Shown: positions 45,111 to 53,961, counted from the first letter of the stretch. The stretch: DNA of 64,000 bases from Candidatus Tumulicola sp. (GCA_036490475.1 DASXDT010000006.1:434001-498000), one strand, 5' to 3'. Numbers and translations are program-made. The notes: generated by a model from the sequence alone, not told the origin.

Positions 45111-45275
45111 ATGGACGAAGCTATCAAAAAACTCACGCCTCGCGAGGCGGCGCGCAAGTTCACCCCACAGGTGGCTCCGAATCTTCAACAGACGGAGAAG
45201 GTGTCCACCCAATCTCCTGGGGCGTCCGTAGAGCGCGCCATGAAAGCAAAAGAGCGTCTACGCGGTCTGGTGTAG
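45111..45275 (+). CDS. Small basic protein (54 aa) behind a regulated promoter
   Basis: ATG at 45111 has a strong GGAGG eight bases upstream. The 54-residue product starts MDEAIKKLTPREAARKFTPQ and ends MKAKERLRGLV, is basic and likely helical at both ends. It follows a good promoter that carries an inverted-repeat operator. Function and family are unknown. It overlaps on the opposite strand the 3' end of the GAF-domain gene (45160-46092) by 116 bases, so one of the two ends may be shorter than shown. Too short to be listed in a routine call. Confidence 0.55.
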   Translation: MDEAIKKLTPREAARKFTPQVAPNLQQTEKVSTQSPGASVERAMKAKERLRGLV

Positions 45276-46092
45276 CGCGCATCAGCGCTCGAACTCGCGG
45301 ATGGAGAAACGCATAGCCGAGCAGCTCGGCTAACCCCCGCGCCACGTTCTCGGCGTCGGCGCCGAACGTCGACGGCTGCTCGCGATCTACCGAGAGCATC
45401 CCCACCGGCTGATCGAGGACGCGCACCGGGACCAGCAGCAGCCCGTGATACTCGATTTGTGCGTCGCGAATCGAAACGTAAAACGACGATAACGGCGCGT
45501 CTTCGAGATTGTATGCGCGGTTTTCGGCGAACGCTTGGCCCATCAATCCGGAGTTTGGCAAGAAGCGAAAACGTTTGGTGCGTTCGTCGCGGATATCGTT
45601 GCTGAACATAAAAAACAGATCGCCGTCGCCCTGATCTTGCCACCACAACGATATACGAATCGGCTCGCCCGCATCGCCCATCCATTCTTTCGCGTCTTCC
45701 ATCCGCTCGAGACAGTGGCGAAACACCGAACTCAACGCCGTATCGTCGTCGACGTCCCGGCGCTGCAGATAGGTATTGAACCACGCAACGGTTCCCAGCC
45801 ACTCGGCGACTAGCTCCGTCGCCGCTCCGAGCGCATGCTCGAAGCCGGCGATGCCTTCCTCGCCCGCGGCTACTGCTTGCGCGAACTTCACTCCGCCGCC
45901 GCCGGGCAACTCGATCGAATCGATGCTCGGCAACAGAACGCCTAACGCGGCAAATCCGAGCCAACCCATCGTGATGAGGTCGGTGTCGGGCCAGTAATGG
46001 GCCGCACCGCCGAGCGCGTGCGATACCGCGCCGGCGAGACCAAACACGACCCAGATCGTCCGGATCGGTCCGGGTACGCGCGGGCGTTTCAT
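45160..46092 (-). CDS. Membrane-anchored GAF-domain protein
   Basis: The 310-residue protein has two N-terminal hydrophobic segments (TIWVVFGLAGAVSHALGG and LITMGWLGFAALGVLLPSI). A helical linker and a GAF-like sensor domain follow (about 120-280), with FRFLPNSGLMGQAFAENRAY, LLLVPVRVLDQPVGMLSVD and ENVARGLAELLGYAF. There is no output domain, so it may work with a partner or bind a ligand to modulate another protein. The C-terminal tail (SWRALRTPQEIGW onward) is antisense to the small gene at 45111. The start ATG at 46092 has no evident ribosome-binding site. Confidence 0.75.
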   Translation of the reverse strand: MKRPRVPGPIRTIWVVFGLAGAVSHALGGAAHYWPDTDLITMGWLGFAALGVLLPSIDSIELPGGGGVKFAQAVAAGEEGIAGFEHALGAATELVAEWLGTVAWFNTYLQRRDVDDDTALSSVFRHCLERMEDAKEWMGDAGEPIRISLWWQDQGDGDLFFMFSNDIRDERTKRFRFLPNSGLMGQAFAENRAYNLEDAPLSSFYVSIRDAQIEYHGLLLVPVRVLDQPVGMLSVDREQPSTFGADAENVARGLAELLGYAFLHPRVRALMRATPDRVDALLLSWRALRTPQEIGWTPSPSVEDSEPPVG

Positions 46093-46142
46093 CGTTTTTC
46101 AAGTATCCCCTGAGCGATGCCAACTGTATGGCACACACTTTA

Positions 46143-46207
46143 TTGAGCACTCCGGACGTGAACACGCCGCCCCGTTCGGGAGCGGCGTGTTCACCGGGTC
46201 TGCTCAA
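46143..46207. repeat. Two-tier perfect inverted repeat
   Basis: Inner arms 46158-46170 and 46182-46194 are perfect 13-bp complements around a loop that itself forms CCCG/CGGG. Outer arms TTGAGCA (46143-46149) and TGCTCAA (46201-46207) are a perfect 7-bp pair. No T-run follows on either strand, so it is not an ordinary intrinsic terminator. It fills half of the 140-base gap between two minus-strand genes. Confidence 0.75.
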
Positions 46208-46232
46208 AATTGGACGCTATGGAGACGCGCGG

Positions 46233-46892
46233 TTAGATTGAAAACGAAACGATTTCGTCGCCTTCGCGATGGCTCGTCCACCACGCCGATCCGTCGTATG
46301 CGAGCGCTCGTACGTCGATATCGAAACCGGCGACCGGGCGTACGTCCGGAGCGTCCTGCGAGATATCGATTTGCGCCAACTCGAGTTTTTCAAACTCTTC
46401 GTCGGCACTGATGATATATGCTTCGTTACCCGCAAATCCGAGCCCGGCGAACCGCGTCGACAAATCGATCGTGCGCCGAGGCGCACCGTCGTCACCCAAC
46501 TCGAGAATGCGCGTGTTACCGAGCTGGCAGAGATATAACGTCGATCCCTTCACCGCCAGATGCGAGCCGGTGTGATCGGGACACGCGCGCTTGGTCGAGA
46601 GATCGAACGCGTCTTGCGAACACTCGAACATATACCGATTGTCGTCTTCCAACGCGACCACGACGCGAAGCGAATTCTTGAATGCGGCGATGCCGTAGGG
46701 ACGGCCCGGCGCCGGAATTTCTTTTACCACTTGCCAGCTTTGCGGGTCGATCGCGTAGAGGCTGTCCGTGTCCCACGATCCCATCCAAAGCAAATTGTTG
46801 AAGAATGTTAGTGGCTGCGGGCGTTTAGCGGGCGACGGCCGCCGGCTGAGGACGTGTACGTTCTGCATATATGCGGCACAACTCGCCGCCAC
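46233..46892 (-). CDS. Beta-propeller-like protein of unknown function
   Basis: The product (219 residues from the GTG at 46892, or 211 from the ATG at 46868) has repeated strand patterns typical of a beta-propeller. Examples are LTFFNNLLWMGSWDTDSLYA, GRPYGIAAFKNSLRVVVAL, HLAVKGSTLYLCQLGN and ALAYDGSAWWTSHREGDEIV. No signal peptide is clear, so it may be cytoplasmic. WxGSWDTDSLYAIDP resembles SMP-30/NHL-like repeat blades, but no catalytic metal site is recognised. It lies just downstream of the Fur-family gene on the same strand, 27 bases away. Confidence 0.65.
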   Translation of the reverse strand: MAASCAAYMQNVHVLSRRPSPAKRPQPLTFFNNLLWMGSWDTDSLYAIDPQSWQVVKEIPAPGRPYGIAAFKNSLRVVVALEDDNRYMFECSQDAFDLSTKRACPDHTGSHLAVKGSTLYLCQLGNTRILELGDDGAPRRTIDLSTRFAGLGFAGNEAYIISADEEFEKLELAQIDISQDAPDVRPVAGFDIDVRALAYDGSAWWTSHREGDEIVSFSI

Positions 46893-46919
46893 CGGCCTGG
46901 GTTGCGGACCGCCCGCAGG

Positions 46920-47303
46920 CTAACGCGAGCACGTCGCGCAGACGCCGTACAGCGTTAGCGCATGATCTTGCACGCGAAAGCGCGGCGGCACGAGTTTGCG
47001 TACGTTTTCGATACAGCCACCGACGTCGTACACACGTTCGCAGCGGCGGCACTGAAAATGGTGATGGTGTCCTTTGCCGCCGCGCTCGTACCGCGACGGC
47101 TCGCCGGGGATATCCACCGCCTCGAGCCAGCCTTCTTCGACGAACGCGTTGATTGCGCGGTAGACCGTGGCCATTCCCAAGCCATCGATCGTTCTCGAGG
47201 CGCGGTCGAAGAGTTCCGGCACGCTGAGCGGCCGGTCGGACTGCTCGAAGACGGCGCGCAGCGCGTCGCGCTGACGCGTCTTTCGATTAGCGGCTACAGA
47301 CAT
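46920..47303 (-). CDS. Fur-family metal-responsive repressor
   Basis: The 127-residue protein has the winged-helix N-terminus TRQRDALRAVFEQSDRPLSV and TVYRAINAFVEEGWLEAV, then the dimer/metal domain with KGHHHHFQCRRCERVYDVGG and LTLYGVCATCSR. The two CxxC pairs bind structural zinc, and the HHHHFQC run carries regulatory-metal ligands. This matches the Fur/Zur/PerR family; which metal is sensed is not decided by sequence. It is divergent from a TonB receptor, and a palindrome between them lies over the receptor promoter. Confidence 0.92.
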   Translation of the reverse strand: MSVAANRKTRQRDALRAVFEQSDRPLSVPELFDRASRTIDGLGMATVYRAINAFVEEGWLEAVDIPGEPSRYERGGKGHHHHFQCRRCERVYDVGGCIENVRKLVPPRFRVQDHALTLYGVCATCSR

Positions 47304-47344
47304 AACTGCGTTCCCGGCTTCCTCTCACTCGGCGCGCGAGCCTC

Positions 47345-47381
47345 TTGACGTAACGATATTGATATTCTATTATCAATAACG
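47345..47381 (+). promoter_or_regulatory. Promoter of the TonB receptor overlapped by a Fur-type palindrome
   Basis: TTGACG (47345-47350) and TATTAT (47368-47373) are spaced by 17 bases. The perfect inverted repeat TATTGATA (47357-47364) and TATCAATA (47371-47378), with a six-base spacer, overlaps the -10 box; with one mismatch the arms reach 10 bp (47354-47381). The divergent Fur-family repressor is the obvious candidate to bind it. Confidence 0.7.
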
Positions 47382-47417
47382 TCCTAACCCGCCGTCCAGC
47401 CCGGGAGTTTTTCGCAG

Positions 47418-49808
47418 ATGACCGTTCGATCGATACGCCGGCGCGGCGTTTGTTTCGTGCTGCTCTGGATACAGTGGAGCGTTGCGGCCCCCGCCTTCGC
47501 CGGCGCGCCGACGGCGATCTTGCGCGGCCGCGCGACCCACGCCGGCAAACCCCTCGCAGGCGTCAGGATTTCGCTGAACGGGAACGACGAGACCATACGC
47601 ACCGTAAGCGACGCATTCGGGCATTTCGCCTTCGCGCCGCTTCCACTTGGTACGTACGATCTCACGGCCGATCGCGACAACCTGCGTGCGCACGTTCGCG
47701 TCGATCTCGGCAGCGATGGCGCAACGATCGCGGTCGCGCTACAGCCGCTCTCCGAAATTCACGACGTGACGGTGTATCGATCGTCGACCATGCACGGCAG
47801 CGGCAGCGACGTAACGCTCGACGCGTCGGATCTCGAGCGCTTTCCATACGTCAATAGTTTTCCAAGCATGCTGATCCAGCTACCGGGCGCCGTGCGCGGT
47901 GCCGACGGCGTCGTACACATCAACGGCGACCACGGCGTCATCGATTATCAAATCAACGGCGTCGCGCTGCCGCAAGGATTGAATCGAGACATCGGCAGCG
48001 AGATCGACCTGAACGACATTTCGTACGTCGATGCAATCGAAGGTGCGTATCCGGCGCAATACGGCTTGAAGTTCGGAGCCGTTCTCGATCTGGCGACGAA
48101 GTCCGGAACTGGGCCGGCCGGTTTCGACGGCCAAGCGTCGGCCGGATCGTACGCGAACGCCGGCGCAACGGCCGGATATCACGTGCCGCTGTCGGGCGGA
48201 GGCGGTGTCTCGATTGCGGCCGGCGGATTCTCGACCACCCGCGGATTGGATCCGTCGGACTTCGACTCACCGCACAACGATGCGGCAGGCGCCAATCAAT
48301 ATCTCGGCGCTGCGATTCCCACCGGAGCGAACTCGTTTGCCGATGTAACGCTGGTCCATAGCCGGTCATCGTTTCAAATACCAAACGACGTCGAGGGCGG
48401 CGAACCCGCTGCGACGGACGATCGCGAAACGCAAGCCGACACATTCGCGAGCGTGCAGTTCCGGCATGCGATGGGACCGGACGGCAGTCTTACCTTTGGA
48501 CCGGCCTTCAAAGTTTCGACGATTGCCGATTCCGGCGATCCGGTCAACGATTGGATCTATGGCGAGGCGCTCAACGTCACGCCGCCACCATTCGGCAACG
48601 GAGGCTCGCCAAGCGACTGTGCCGATGCGTTACGCACGGGAGATTTCGCACCGACCACCTGCGCGTATTCGCTCTCGGATCGCCGCACTGCAACCGACTA
48701 CATCTTGCAGGCGGACGCGTCCCAGCGCATCGGGCATCACGAACTGCGTGCGGGCGTCGCTTACGATCTCGAGCGGGTCGATAAGAATTACAGGATCGTG
48801 TTACAACCGCATAATTTCCTGGCGCCGCTGCTAACGCCGCAGACGCCCAACGCACCCACGCCCGTCGCCGACGACAGCCCCAACACCGGCAACACGTACC
48901 AATCGTACGTTCAGGATTCGTGGCTCATCGACGAGGCGTGGCAACTCGATATGGGATTGCGCTACGATTTTTTCGCGATTCGCTCGTCGCAGTTTGCCCA
49001 AGGCTTCGGCGCCTTCAGCCCGCGCGTGAAGCTTACGCGCAATTTCGATCCGCGCGCCAACGTGTATGCGTATGTGGGCCGCTTTTTTGAGCCGTTTTCG
49101 TTCGAGAACGTTTCCCCGCAGGCAGCGCAACTGTTGAATCTGCCGCTACAGCCGTCGCTCGCACGGTTCGATCTCAAACCCGAGCGCGACACACAGCTCG
49201 AGCTGGGCGGACATCTTCCGCTCGCATCCGGCGAGTTGGGGTGGCGCGTCTGGCAGAAGAACGCCAACGATTTAATCGACGACACGCAAGTCGGCGTTAC
49301 GTTGTTGCATCAAGACATCAACTACGTATTGGGGCGGCTATCGCAGGAAGCGCTCGACTACGTTCGCCCGCTCGCCCGCGGCGGGCGTGCGTACGTATCG
49401 GTCGCACACACCGTCTCGCTCAACAAAGGCTGCGAAACGCAGTTGCTCGCACCGTGTTTTGGATCGCCCGATGACTTCACGCCGGCCGACCACGATCAAA
49501 CCTACAGCGCCAACGGCGGCATTCTGTTGAACGACACCCGGGGTGGCTGGTTCGCAGCCGACGCCGAATACGGCAGCGGCCTCTCGTCGGATATTTGTCC
49601 AGACGACACACCGGGCTTTTGCAAGCGAACGCCGCACACGATCTTCAGCGTGTTGAAAGGCATCGCGATCGGACCGCGCGTGCAGTTGACATTCGCTATC
49701 CAGAACCTGCTGAACGACCGCTACTATGTGACGATCCTCAACGCGCAGGGCAACCACTTCGCACCGCCTCGAACGTTCGCACTCGGCATACGCTTCGGCA
49801 ACCCGTAG
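47418..49808 (+). CDS. TonB-dependent receptor (outer membrane)
   Basis: The 796-residue protein has a signal peptide (about residues 1-29) and a carboxypeptidase-regulatory-like beta-sandwich (residues 32-105, ILRGRATHAGKPLAGVRISL). A plug domain follows (VNSFPSMLIQLPGAVRGADG, INGVALPQGLNRDIGSEIDL), then a 22-strand barrel region ending ALGIRFGNP. The NRYYVTI-like and FEPFSFENVSPQAAQLL segments are typical. It would import a scarce metal complex or other ligand with TonB energy; the Fur-type regulator and operator suggest a metal. GGGAG upstream of ATG is suitable. TonB itself is not in the window. Confidence 0.92.
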   Translation: MTVRSIRRRGVCFVLLWIQWSVAAPAFAGAPTAILRGRATHAGKPLAGVRISLNGNDETIRTVSDAFGHFAFAPLPLGTYDLTADRDNLRAHVRVDLGSDGATIAVALQPLSEIHDVTVYRSSTMHGSGSDVTLDASDLERFPYVNSFPSMLIQLPGAVRGADGVVHINGDHGVIDYQINGVALPQGLNRDIGSEIDLNDISYVDAIEGAYPAQYGLKFGAVLDLATKSGTGPAGFDGQASAGSYANAGATAGYHVPLSGGGGVSIAAGGFSTTRGLDPSDFDSPHNDAAGANQYLGAAIPTGANSFADVTLVHSRSSFQIPNDVEGGEPAATDDRETQADTFASVQFRHAMGPDGSLTFGPAFKVSTIADSGDPVNDWIYGEALNVTPPPFGNGGSPSDCADALRTGDFAPTTCAYSLSDRRTATDYILQADASQRIGHHELRAGVAYDLERVDKNYRIVLQPHNFLAPLLTPQTPNAPTPVADDSPNTGNTYQSYVQDSWLIDEAWQLDMGLRYDFFAIRSSQFAQGFGAFSPRVKLTRNFDPRANVYAYVGRFFEPFSFENVSPQAAQLLNLPLQPSLARFDLKPERDTQLELGGHLPLASGELGWRVWQKNANDLIDDTQVGVTLLHQDINYVLGRLSQEALDYVRPLARGGRAYVSVAHTVSLNKGCETQLLAPCFGSPDDFTPADHDQTYSANGGILLNDTRGGWFAADAEYGSGLSSDICPDDTPGFCKRTPHTIFSVLKGIAIGPRVQLTFAIQNLLNDRYYVTILNAQGNHFAPPRTFALGIRFGNP

Positions 49809-49847
49809 CGCCGCAACGATTGCCGGCGCGCCCGCGGTTCCAGGCGC

Positions 49848-50762
49848 ATGCGGATCGGAATACTCGGTGCCGGCGCGATCGGCGGTTTCTTTGGAGGCCG
49901 CTTGCTGCAGGCCGGACGCGACGTCACGTTCATCGTGCGCCCGGCGCGCGCGCAAGCACTTTTTCGCGACGGATTGACGATCGCGAGTCCGGGGGGCGAG
50001 GTGACCCTGCCGGCACCGCCATCCCGCGCGGCCGGCGCAGCAGGCGAACCGTTCGATCTGATCCTGTTGGCATGTAAGGCGTACGACCTCGAGGGCGCGG
50101 TCGACTCGATCGCACCGTCGGTCGGACCTCAAACGGCAATTCTTCCGCTGCTCAACGGCATGCGGCACCTCGACGTCCTGCGCGCGCGCTTTGGCGACGG
50201 TGCGGTGCTCGGCGGAGCGTGCATGATTGCGGCGACGCTCCGTCCGGATGGGCGGGTCGTGCAACTCACCGAACTCGCCGCGCTGACGTTTGGCGAACTC
50301 GACGGTAGCCGCCCCGAACGCATCGATCGCATCGAGCAAGTGCTATCCGACGCTCGTTTCGATGCGAGCGCATCTGCGGCGATTCTCGCCACGATGTGGG
50401 AAAAATGGGTGTTCTTGGCGACCACCGCGGGTATCACGTGCTTGATGCGCGGGACGATCGGAGAAATCGTTGCGGCTGGCGGTTCGTCGACGACGCTGGC
50501 GTTGCTCAACGAGTGCGCGGCGATCGCCGCCGCGGCCGGATATCCGGTCTCGGAGACGAGCATAAGCGAGCTTCGAACCGTGGTGACGACCCCGCAATCG
50601 CGTATGGGCGCCTCCATGTTTCGCGATCTTCAACAAGGCCTGCGGGTCGAAAACGATCACGTCATCGTCGATCTATTGCGGCGCGCTCCCAAACCGGAGG
50701 AATGTCGCACCCTAGCCACCGTCGCCGCACACCTCAACGTCTACGAACGGCAACGGCAATAA
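49848..50762 (+). CDS. panE: Ketopantoate reductase family protein (PanE-like)
   Basis: The enzyme reduces 2-dehydropantoate to pantoate with NADPH in coenzyme A synthesis. The Rossmann N-terminus MRIGILGAGAIGGFFGGRLL is diagnostic, and LACKAYDLEGAVDSIAP and ILPLLNGMRHLDVL follow. The C-terminal helical domain holds ATMWEKWVFLATTAGITCLM and QSRMGASMFRDLQQGLRVE, with the lysine and asparagine expected of the active site. Paralogues with other ketoacid substrates exist, so the role in pantothenate synthesis is likely but not certain. It follows the TonB receptor by 39 bases. Confidence 0.88.
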   Translation: MRIGILGAGAIGGFFGGRLLQAGRDVTFIVRPARAQALFRDGLTIASPGGEVTLPAPPSRAAGAAGEPFDLILLACKAYDLEGAVDSIAPSVGPQTAILPLLNGMRHLDVLRARFGDGAVLGGACMIAATLRPDGRVVQLTELAALTFGELDGSRPERIDRIEQVLSDARFDASASAAILATMWEKWVFLATTAGITCLMRGTIGEIVAAGGSSTTLALLNECAAIAAAAGYPVSETSISELRTVVTTPQSRMGASMFRDLQQGLRVENDHVIVDLLRRAPKPEECRTLATVAAHLNVYERQRQ

Positions 50763-50768
50763 ACGAAA

Positions 50769-50794
50769 GACCCCGCACATTCGTGCGGGGTCTC
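50769..50794. terminator. Probable bidirectional intrinsic terminator
   Basis: Positions 50769-50779 and 50784-50794 are perfect 11-bp complements (AGACCCCGCAC) with a four-base loop. Reading the minus strand, a T-rich stretch TTCGTTTATT follows; on the plus strand the tail is less T-rich. It lies between the convergent panE and HELGE lipoprotein genes. Confidence 0.7.
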
Positions 50795-50838
50795 GATATC
50801 GAGTTTGCCCCGGCGTAACGCCGGTGCATTCGATGTCG

Positions 50839-52023
50839 CTAACAGGCGCCTTGCGCGCTCGTGAACGTTCCTTCGAACGAAAACTTACCGCCGGTTCCGG
50901 TCGAATTCGTGCGGTAGAACCACGAGAAGAACGCTAGTTCTTGCGGATGGTACTGGAAGTTCTTGTACGTGAGGTCGAACGGCGTACCCGTAAGCGGATC
51001 TCCGACTTCGAAGTTGTTCTGGCAACCACCGACTTGGCCGATGTGGCCCCATGCCGGCGTACCGTTGTTGACGAACGGGTCGTTGATCAACTCGCCGAGT
51101 TCGTGCGTCCACGCATGGATGTCTTCGATCGGCACGCTGAAGATGCCGGAGTCGTTGTACGCGCCGACGGCGTAGGTTTGCACACCCTTGGAGGTGCCGA
51201 ACGCACTGTGGTAACCGAGAACGCAGCAGCCGCCGCCTTCCGTTTCGAACGTGTTGTACGAAAGAACGATCGGAACTTGGTTCGGTGTGGCATATTTGGC
51301 GGCGAGCGTTTCCATCTCGTCGTCGTACGAGTTGATGTCGATCTCACCGATACGGTGGCTGACCTTCTTCGAATCCGAGCAGACGCCGCCGACGGTCGTC
51401 GAGCCGCTCGGCGCGGTGTAATCGACGATAATCGGTTTCTTGGCCGCGGTCAAAAGGAGGTGATAGTTCTTGCTCTTCAGGATCGTCCAGAACTCGGCGC
51501 GTTGGAATGCGTCGTTGATCTGCGTCTTGCCGACGTTGATGCCGTTCGACTTCAACGCGGTCTTTTCGAAGTTCGGTCCCTTGAAGAAACGATCTTCGAC
51601 CGAAACGGTGTCGTTACAGCCGGGCTGCGTGGGATCGAGCACGGTGCCGTCGCTGAAATGGATACGTACGACGATCGGAACGTACTCCAGTTTCGTAGTG
51701 CCGGTCGACTTGGTCGGATCGGCGCCGACGATTTGATAGCTGTACGTTTTTCCGTCGAGCGGCGACTTGACCGACCCGTCGTAGAACGGGAGCGACTTGT
51801 TGCCGTCGCGCAACCCTTCGATCTTCGACATGTCGACGTTCTTGGGTGCCATGACGGCGAAGTGCGGAACCCATTCGCGCTGATCGGCAATAGTACCGGT
51901 GCGGCCGGCATTCACGCCGGCGTTGGACGCGACACCTTGCCCTGGCAGTCCGCCACCTTGGCCGCTGCACGCCGCAAGGAGTGCACCGGCCGAAGCTGCG
52001 GCCGCAAAACGAAGCAATTTCAA
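50839..52023 (-). CDS. Secreted HELGE-motif lipoprotein
   Basis: The 394-residue lipoprotein starts at TTG 52023, where GGAGG lies nine bases upstream; LKLLRFAAAASAGALLAACS has the lipobox LLAAC. The mature protein is beta-rich, with PIVVRIHFSDGTVLDPTQPG and VPIVLSYNTFETEGGGCCVL. A HAWTHELGELINDPFVNNG block resembles a zinc-metalloprotease helix (HExxE/H) and is similar to [10 protein letters not shown] in the gene at 55508. No family is certain. The frame open to 52206 is a shadow of the intergenic region. It is divergent from the multicopper oxidase gene and ends beside a terminator shared with panE. Confidence 0.8.
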   Translation of the reverse strand: MKLLRFAAAASAGALLAACSGQGGGLPGQGVASNAGVNAGRTGTIADQREWVPHFAVMAPKNVDMSKIEGLRDGNKSLPFYDGSVKSPLDGKTYSYQIVGADPTKSTGTTKLEYVPIVVRIHFSDGTVLDPTQPGCNDTVSVEDRFFKGPNFEKTALKSNGINVGKTQINDAFQRAEFWTILKSKNYHLLLTAAKKPIIVDYTAPSGSTTVGGVCSDSKKVSHRIGEIDINSYDDEMETLAAKYATPNQVPIVLSYNTFETEGGGCCVLGYHSAFGTSKGVQTYAVGAYNDSGIFSVPIEDIHAWTHELGELINDPFVNNGTPAWGHIGQVGGCQNNFEVGDPLTGTPFDLTYKNFQYHPQELAFFSWFYRTNSTGTGGKFSFEGTFTSAQGAC

Positions 52024-52263
52024 GAGTTTCTTCCTCCAATAAGTTTTTACGGAATGGCGTGGTCCACATACGTAACGATTGGGGACGTCGATGTGTCCCG
52101 AAACGCAGGCCACAGCGAAAGCATCATAGCACGTTTTCCTAAATTCAGAACAAGGGAGGGTCGCACGCCTGCCTTGGAGGGCAACGCTCGCGCAGGATTG
52201 TGCCAAAACCGGTACGGTGTTACCATGTGGGACATTCCCGGCTACGCGTACGTTAGGAGCTCG

Positions 52264-53790
52264 ATGATTCGCCGTTTAATCCCATTAGCCGCGATTACAG
52301 CGCTCGGAGTTGCCGTATCCGCCTGTTCCGGTAACCAATCCGCACCCGGCGTTCTACCGCAAGGCGCACCTGCATTCTTGCAGTCCTCGCCATCGCCACC
52401 CAACATCCTACCCGAACCGCCGGTCGTTGCATCGGTCAATCACGTTGCGACGGTCTCGCTCGAAGCGCGCGTCAACATCGCGACCGAGTTGCCGGCGTTT
52501 TTCTGGAACGGTGAAGCGAACGTCGCGCCAACGATTCGCGTGCATCCCGGCGATACGATCGTCATCGATCTGCTCGACAGCTTGCCGCAACCCGGCGCGC
52601 TCGGTGAGATGAACTTGCATTTCCACGGGCTGACCGTTTCGCCGAAGAAACCGGCCGACGATGTGATAACGATGCTTGCAATGCCGGGCGACACGCTGCA
52701 TTACGTCGTGCCGATTCCGAAAACGCAGCAGCCCGGGTTATATTGGTACCATCCGCACGTATTTCCGGTAACCGACAAACAGGTCGGGCAGGACGGAATG
52801 TCCGGCGCGATCGTCATCGACGGACTCGAACGGCACATTCCCGCGCTGGCGAACATGAAATCGCACGTCATCATCGTGCGTGCGACCGGTCTTGCAGACA
52901 TCAACGCGCAGCCGAACCATCCGCTTCCGCATCTTAACGGCGCACCGCCCTGCGGCGCCGATCCCGGGTACACGATTTCGCTCAATAATGTCGTGAAGCC
53001 GATCATTCCGATCGGAGCCGGCGAATCGGAGTTCTTCCGAGTGATCAACGCAACCGGACACAAAACGCTGCGCCTGGCGGTCGATAATTCGTCGCTGCAG
53101 CTCGTTGCGATCGACGGCGTCGCGCTGGACGCATATCCGGGCACCGGACCGACCGAAACGGTCCCGGACATCGTGTTGCCTGTGGCCGGGCGTGCCGAGT
53201 TCGTCGTAACCGGTCCCCCCGGTGGAAGTGTCAAGTTCCGAACCAAGTGTTTCGACGCCGGCCCCGGCGGTGACGAAGATCCCAACATCGTCTTGGGCAC
53301 GCTCCAAACCAAGCATGCGCTCATGGGCAACGCGCGCCGCGTGGCGTTCGCCGACTTGCGTGCGAGCGGAACGCTGCCCAATGGCGGACCGCTTCCTCCG
53401 CCGGTCACGAAGCGCATCGTGACGCTGAGCGAAGACGACAAACGCATGTACATCAACGGCAAATCGTTTCACATGTCCGATCCGCCGATGTTCGACGTGA
53501 AGATTGGCACGGTCGAAAAGTGGGTCATTACCAACGTAACCGACGAGATCCACGACTTCCACATGCATCAGACGCATTTCGTGGTTAAAGAAATCAACGG
53601 CAAGCGGCTGCAACATCCGTATTGGTCCGATAGCGTGGTGGTGCCGAACGAAGGCAAAAATGGACTTCCGGGAACCGCAACGCTGCTCATGGACTTTCGC
53701 GATCCTGTCATCAAGGGAACGTTCATGTTCCATTGCCACATCCTCGATCACGAGGACAGCGGCATGATGGCCAAGATCCGAGCGTCATAG
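52264..53790 (+). CDS. Multicopper oxidase lipoprotein
   Basis: The 508-residue protein has a lipoprotein signal (MIRRLIPLAAITALGVAVSA, with the lipobox cysteine next) and all copper-ligand motifs. Type 2/3 pairs are NLHFHGLTV and YWYHPHVF; the C-terminal motifs are HDFHMHQTHF and FHCHILDHEDSGMM. The trailing HCHxxxHxxxGMM pattern gives the type 1 and type 3 copper sites. Such enzymes oxidise metals or phenols and reduce oxygen outside the inner membrane. ATG 52264 has GGAG close upstream; the long frame from 50941 runs antisense through the lipoprotein gene and is not real. Confidence 0.93.
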   Translation: MIRRLIPLAAITALGVAVSACSGNQSAPGVLPQGAPAFLQSSPSPPNILPEPPVVASVNHVATVSLEARVNIATELPAFFWNGEANVAPTIRVHPGDTIVIDLLDSLPQPGALGEMNLHFHGLTVSPKKPADDVITMLAMPGDTLHYVVPIPKTQQPGLYWYHPHVFPVTDKQVGQDGMSGAIVIDGLERHIPALANMKSHVIIVRATGLADINAQPNHPLPHLNGAPPCGADPGYTISLNNVVKPIIPIGAGESEFFRVINATGHKTLRLAVDNSSLQLVAIDGVALDAYPGTGPTETVPDIVLPVAGRAEFVVTGPPGGSVKFRTKCFDAGPGGDEDPNIVLGTLQTKHALMGNARRVAFADLRASGTLPNGGPLPPPVTKRIVTLSEDDKRMYINGKSFHMSDPPMFDVKIGTVEKWVITNVTDEIHDFHMHQTHFVVKEINGKRLQHPYWSDSVVVPNEGKNGLPGTATLLMDFRDPVIKGTFMFHCHILDHEDSGMMAKIRAS

Positions 53791-53900
53791 CAATCATCCG
53801 GGCGGGTGCCTCGACGGGCGCTCGCTCGTGCGCTTGCCGACCCAAGCCACGGGTCGCATGAAGGAAACCCGCCGCACACCCTGCATTTAGACTCTCGGTT

Positions 53901-53920
53901 CGAGCGAGATTCCTCGCTCG
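53901..53920. repeat. Short perfect hairpin in the MCO-Kelch intergenic region
   Basis: CGAGCGAG (53901-53908) and CTCGCTCG (53913-53920) form an 8-bp stem with a four-base loop. It sits between the multicopper oxidase stop and the Kelch gene start. No T-run follows. It may be a processing or mRNA-stability site. Confidence 0.6.
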
Positions 53921-53961
53921 CCACGCCCCTTTCGCTACTGATGCATCCTGGAGGATCACGA

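Noticed and set aside
45185-46207. 340-residue frame overlapping the GAF gene
   Set aside because: Arginine-rich out-of-frame reading of the GAF gene; the GAF motifs are in the other frame.
46110-46240. 37-codon plus-strand ORF through the palindrome
   Set aside because: No ribosome-binding site, and its sequence is dictated by the inverted repeat.
50941-52263. A very long plus-strand frame that would extend the multicopper oxidase to 949 residues
   Set aside because: It runs antisense through a lipoprotein gene with a good ribosome-binding site and lipobox; the ATG at 52264 with its own ribosome-binding site and signal peptide fits the oxidase.
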